From Atriophallophorus winterbourni (lineage: Eukaryota; Platyhelminthes; Trematoda; Plagiorchiida; Microphallidae), in assembly GCA_013407085.1 (NCBI GenBank), contig JACCGJ010000678.1:90334-154333 (forward strand): a DNA stretch of 64,000 nucleotides, read 5' to 3'. A program made the translations under genes and the position numbers. Under the pieces are notes generated by a model that searched no databases, was not told the DNA's origin, and saw nothing but the letters and a program-made list of their open reading frames with translations. Positions 63,130 through 64,000 of this stretch are shown here, one piece after another (within the stretch, counting starts at the first letter, position 1; the number at the start of each line of letters is the position of its first letter).

Positions 63130-64000
63130 TAGACGTAGACATATCGGGTATGTCCGCATGTAACTTTCTTACCAACATCTTAACGAATGACTCAGTTCAC
63201 TTTGGTACGCACAATTCTATTGGCAAGACTAATATCACACTGTATCATTTTTAGGAAGAGTCACAGAGACCTAGACGTCGTAATGTTTCAAGGCACGGAA
63301 GATTGTGAAGACCCAGCACTACCTCCATTTTTCTGATAAATTTTATCGGAGAGAGCAATATCGTTCCACAATAAAGGAGCTCAGAACACACTCCATCATT
63401 GAACGACGGTAGACCTTCATTAGTCGGGAAAGGGTTACAGAAATATTACAAATATTCTTCGAAATACCTAAAATATACCTGCATGTCCGAGAGACTTTCT
63501 GGCAGTGAAACTTGCGCTTTTGATTTCTACGTATCCATACTCCAAGGTTTCTTTAAAAAAAGACAGTTTAAGCGATCAGTTTTCCGATCTATTGGCCCAA
63601 AGACAGTCTTGCTCTAGTGGAGCAGTCTTGCTTTTCTGTAATCGCTTTGCAGTTTCCGCAAGCTGCAGTGGGAAATGATTCACACCAAACTTTTTTCACA
63701 TCGGCCGGAGAATAAAATTATTTTGGATTTAGAGTACAGGGCTTTATGTATTGAAAAAAGAGCCGACCTCACCGGGAGATCTTGTGAAACTCCGCTGGTG
63801 GTATGTATTCTTATTCGATAGCAACTTCCGAAATATAGGTTCAACGACCTTCTTAATCACAAGGAATAGTGTAACGAAATGATATTTAAAACTTCAGGTC
63901 TATTCTTTGGTACCACTCATTGAAGCAACGAAAATTTAAACAGGCAGAGAATTTATCCACAGAATTTATAATAACAAAATCTTAGGTCATCCGGTGTAGA
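63130..64000 (-). mobile_element. CR1-like LINE, decayed copy running off the window
   Basis: 63240-63480 is homologous to 15470-15730 (attgtgaagacccagcac, aaattttatcggagagagca, atattcttcgaaa). The complement reads through the thumb region and, near 63780, fits an eroded S-G-x-P-Q-G-S-V-L-G-like segment. It has numerous stops. Confidence 0.6.

Overview
The window reads as a parasitic flatworm genome, most probably a digenean trematode. The evidence is compact GT-AG split genes separated by kilobases of AT-rich, repeat-filled sequence, a dense load of decayed non-LTR retrotransposons (CR1-like, RTE-like and zinc-finger-tailed families), Gypsy and Tigger remnants, and an annexin with a long Gly/Pro-rich head. 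Genus cannot be fixed from sequence alone; a Paragonimus- or Fasciola-like fluke is my guess.

Three host genes are supported. (1) The 3' part of a plus-strand tandem C2-domain, synaptotagmin-like gene enters from the left edge and ends at 8970 (four exons in phase). (2) A minus-strand VPS13-type gene, best matching VPS13D, occupies 36016 down to 17368. Fifteen exons give about 1,430 codons covering the VAB repeats, a beta-trefoil-like segment, the conserved C-terminal core and the C terminus; its 5' exons are absent. (3) A complete plus-strand annexin (six exons, 435 residues) lies at 53422-60083, with a second possible first exon 6 kb upstream at 47254-47541. The C2 gene and VPS13 converge across 8971-17367, which holds only mobile-element debris.

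A run of exactly 1,000 N (37128-38127) is a scaffold gap. Just right of it lies an intronless, broken retrocopy of the C2 gene (38128-39209). It is joined base-to-base to the 3' pol end of a Gypsy element (39210 onward), a structure expected from template switching during LTR-retrotransposon reverse transcription.

The rest is repeats: two CR1 copies in opposite orientation sharing one frameshift (9.9-14.8 kb); a young RTE-like LINE in a VPS13 intron; a SINE family whose tail matches a local LINE 3' end; a foldback-like family whose arms lie head-to-head at three loci; a hairpin-rich palindromic repeat family; a possible hammerhead-like motif; and a nested LINE insertion with an 11-bp target duplication. 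No CRISPR, operon, rRNA or functional tRNA was seen; one tRNA-like SINE head was.
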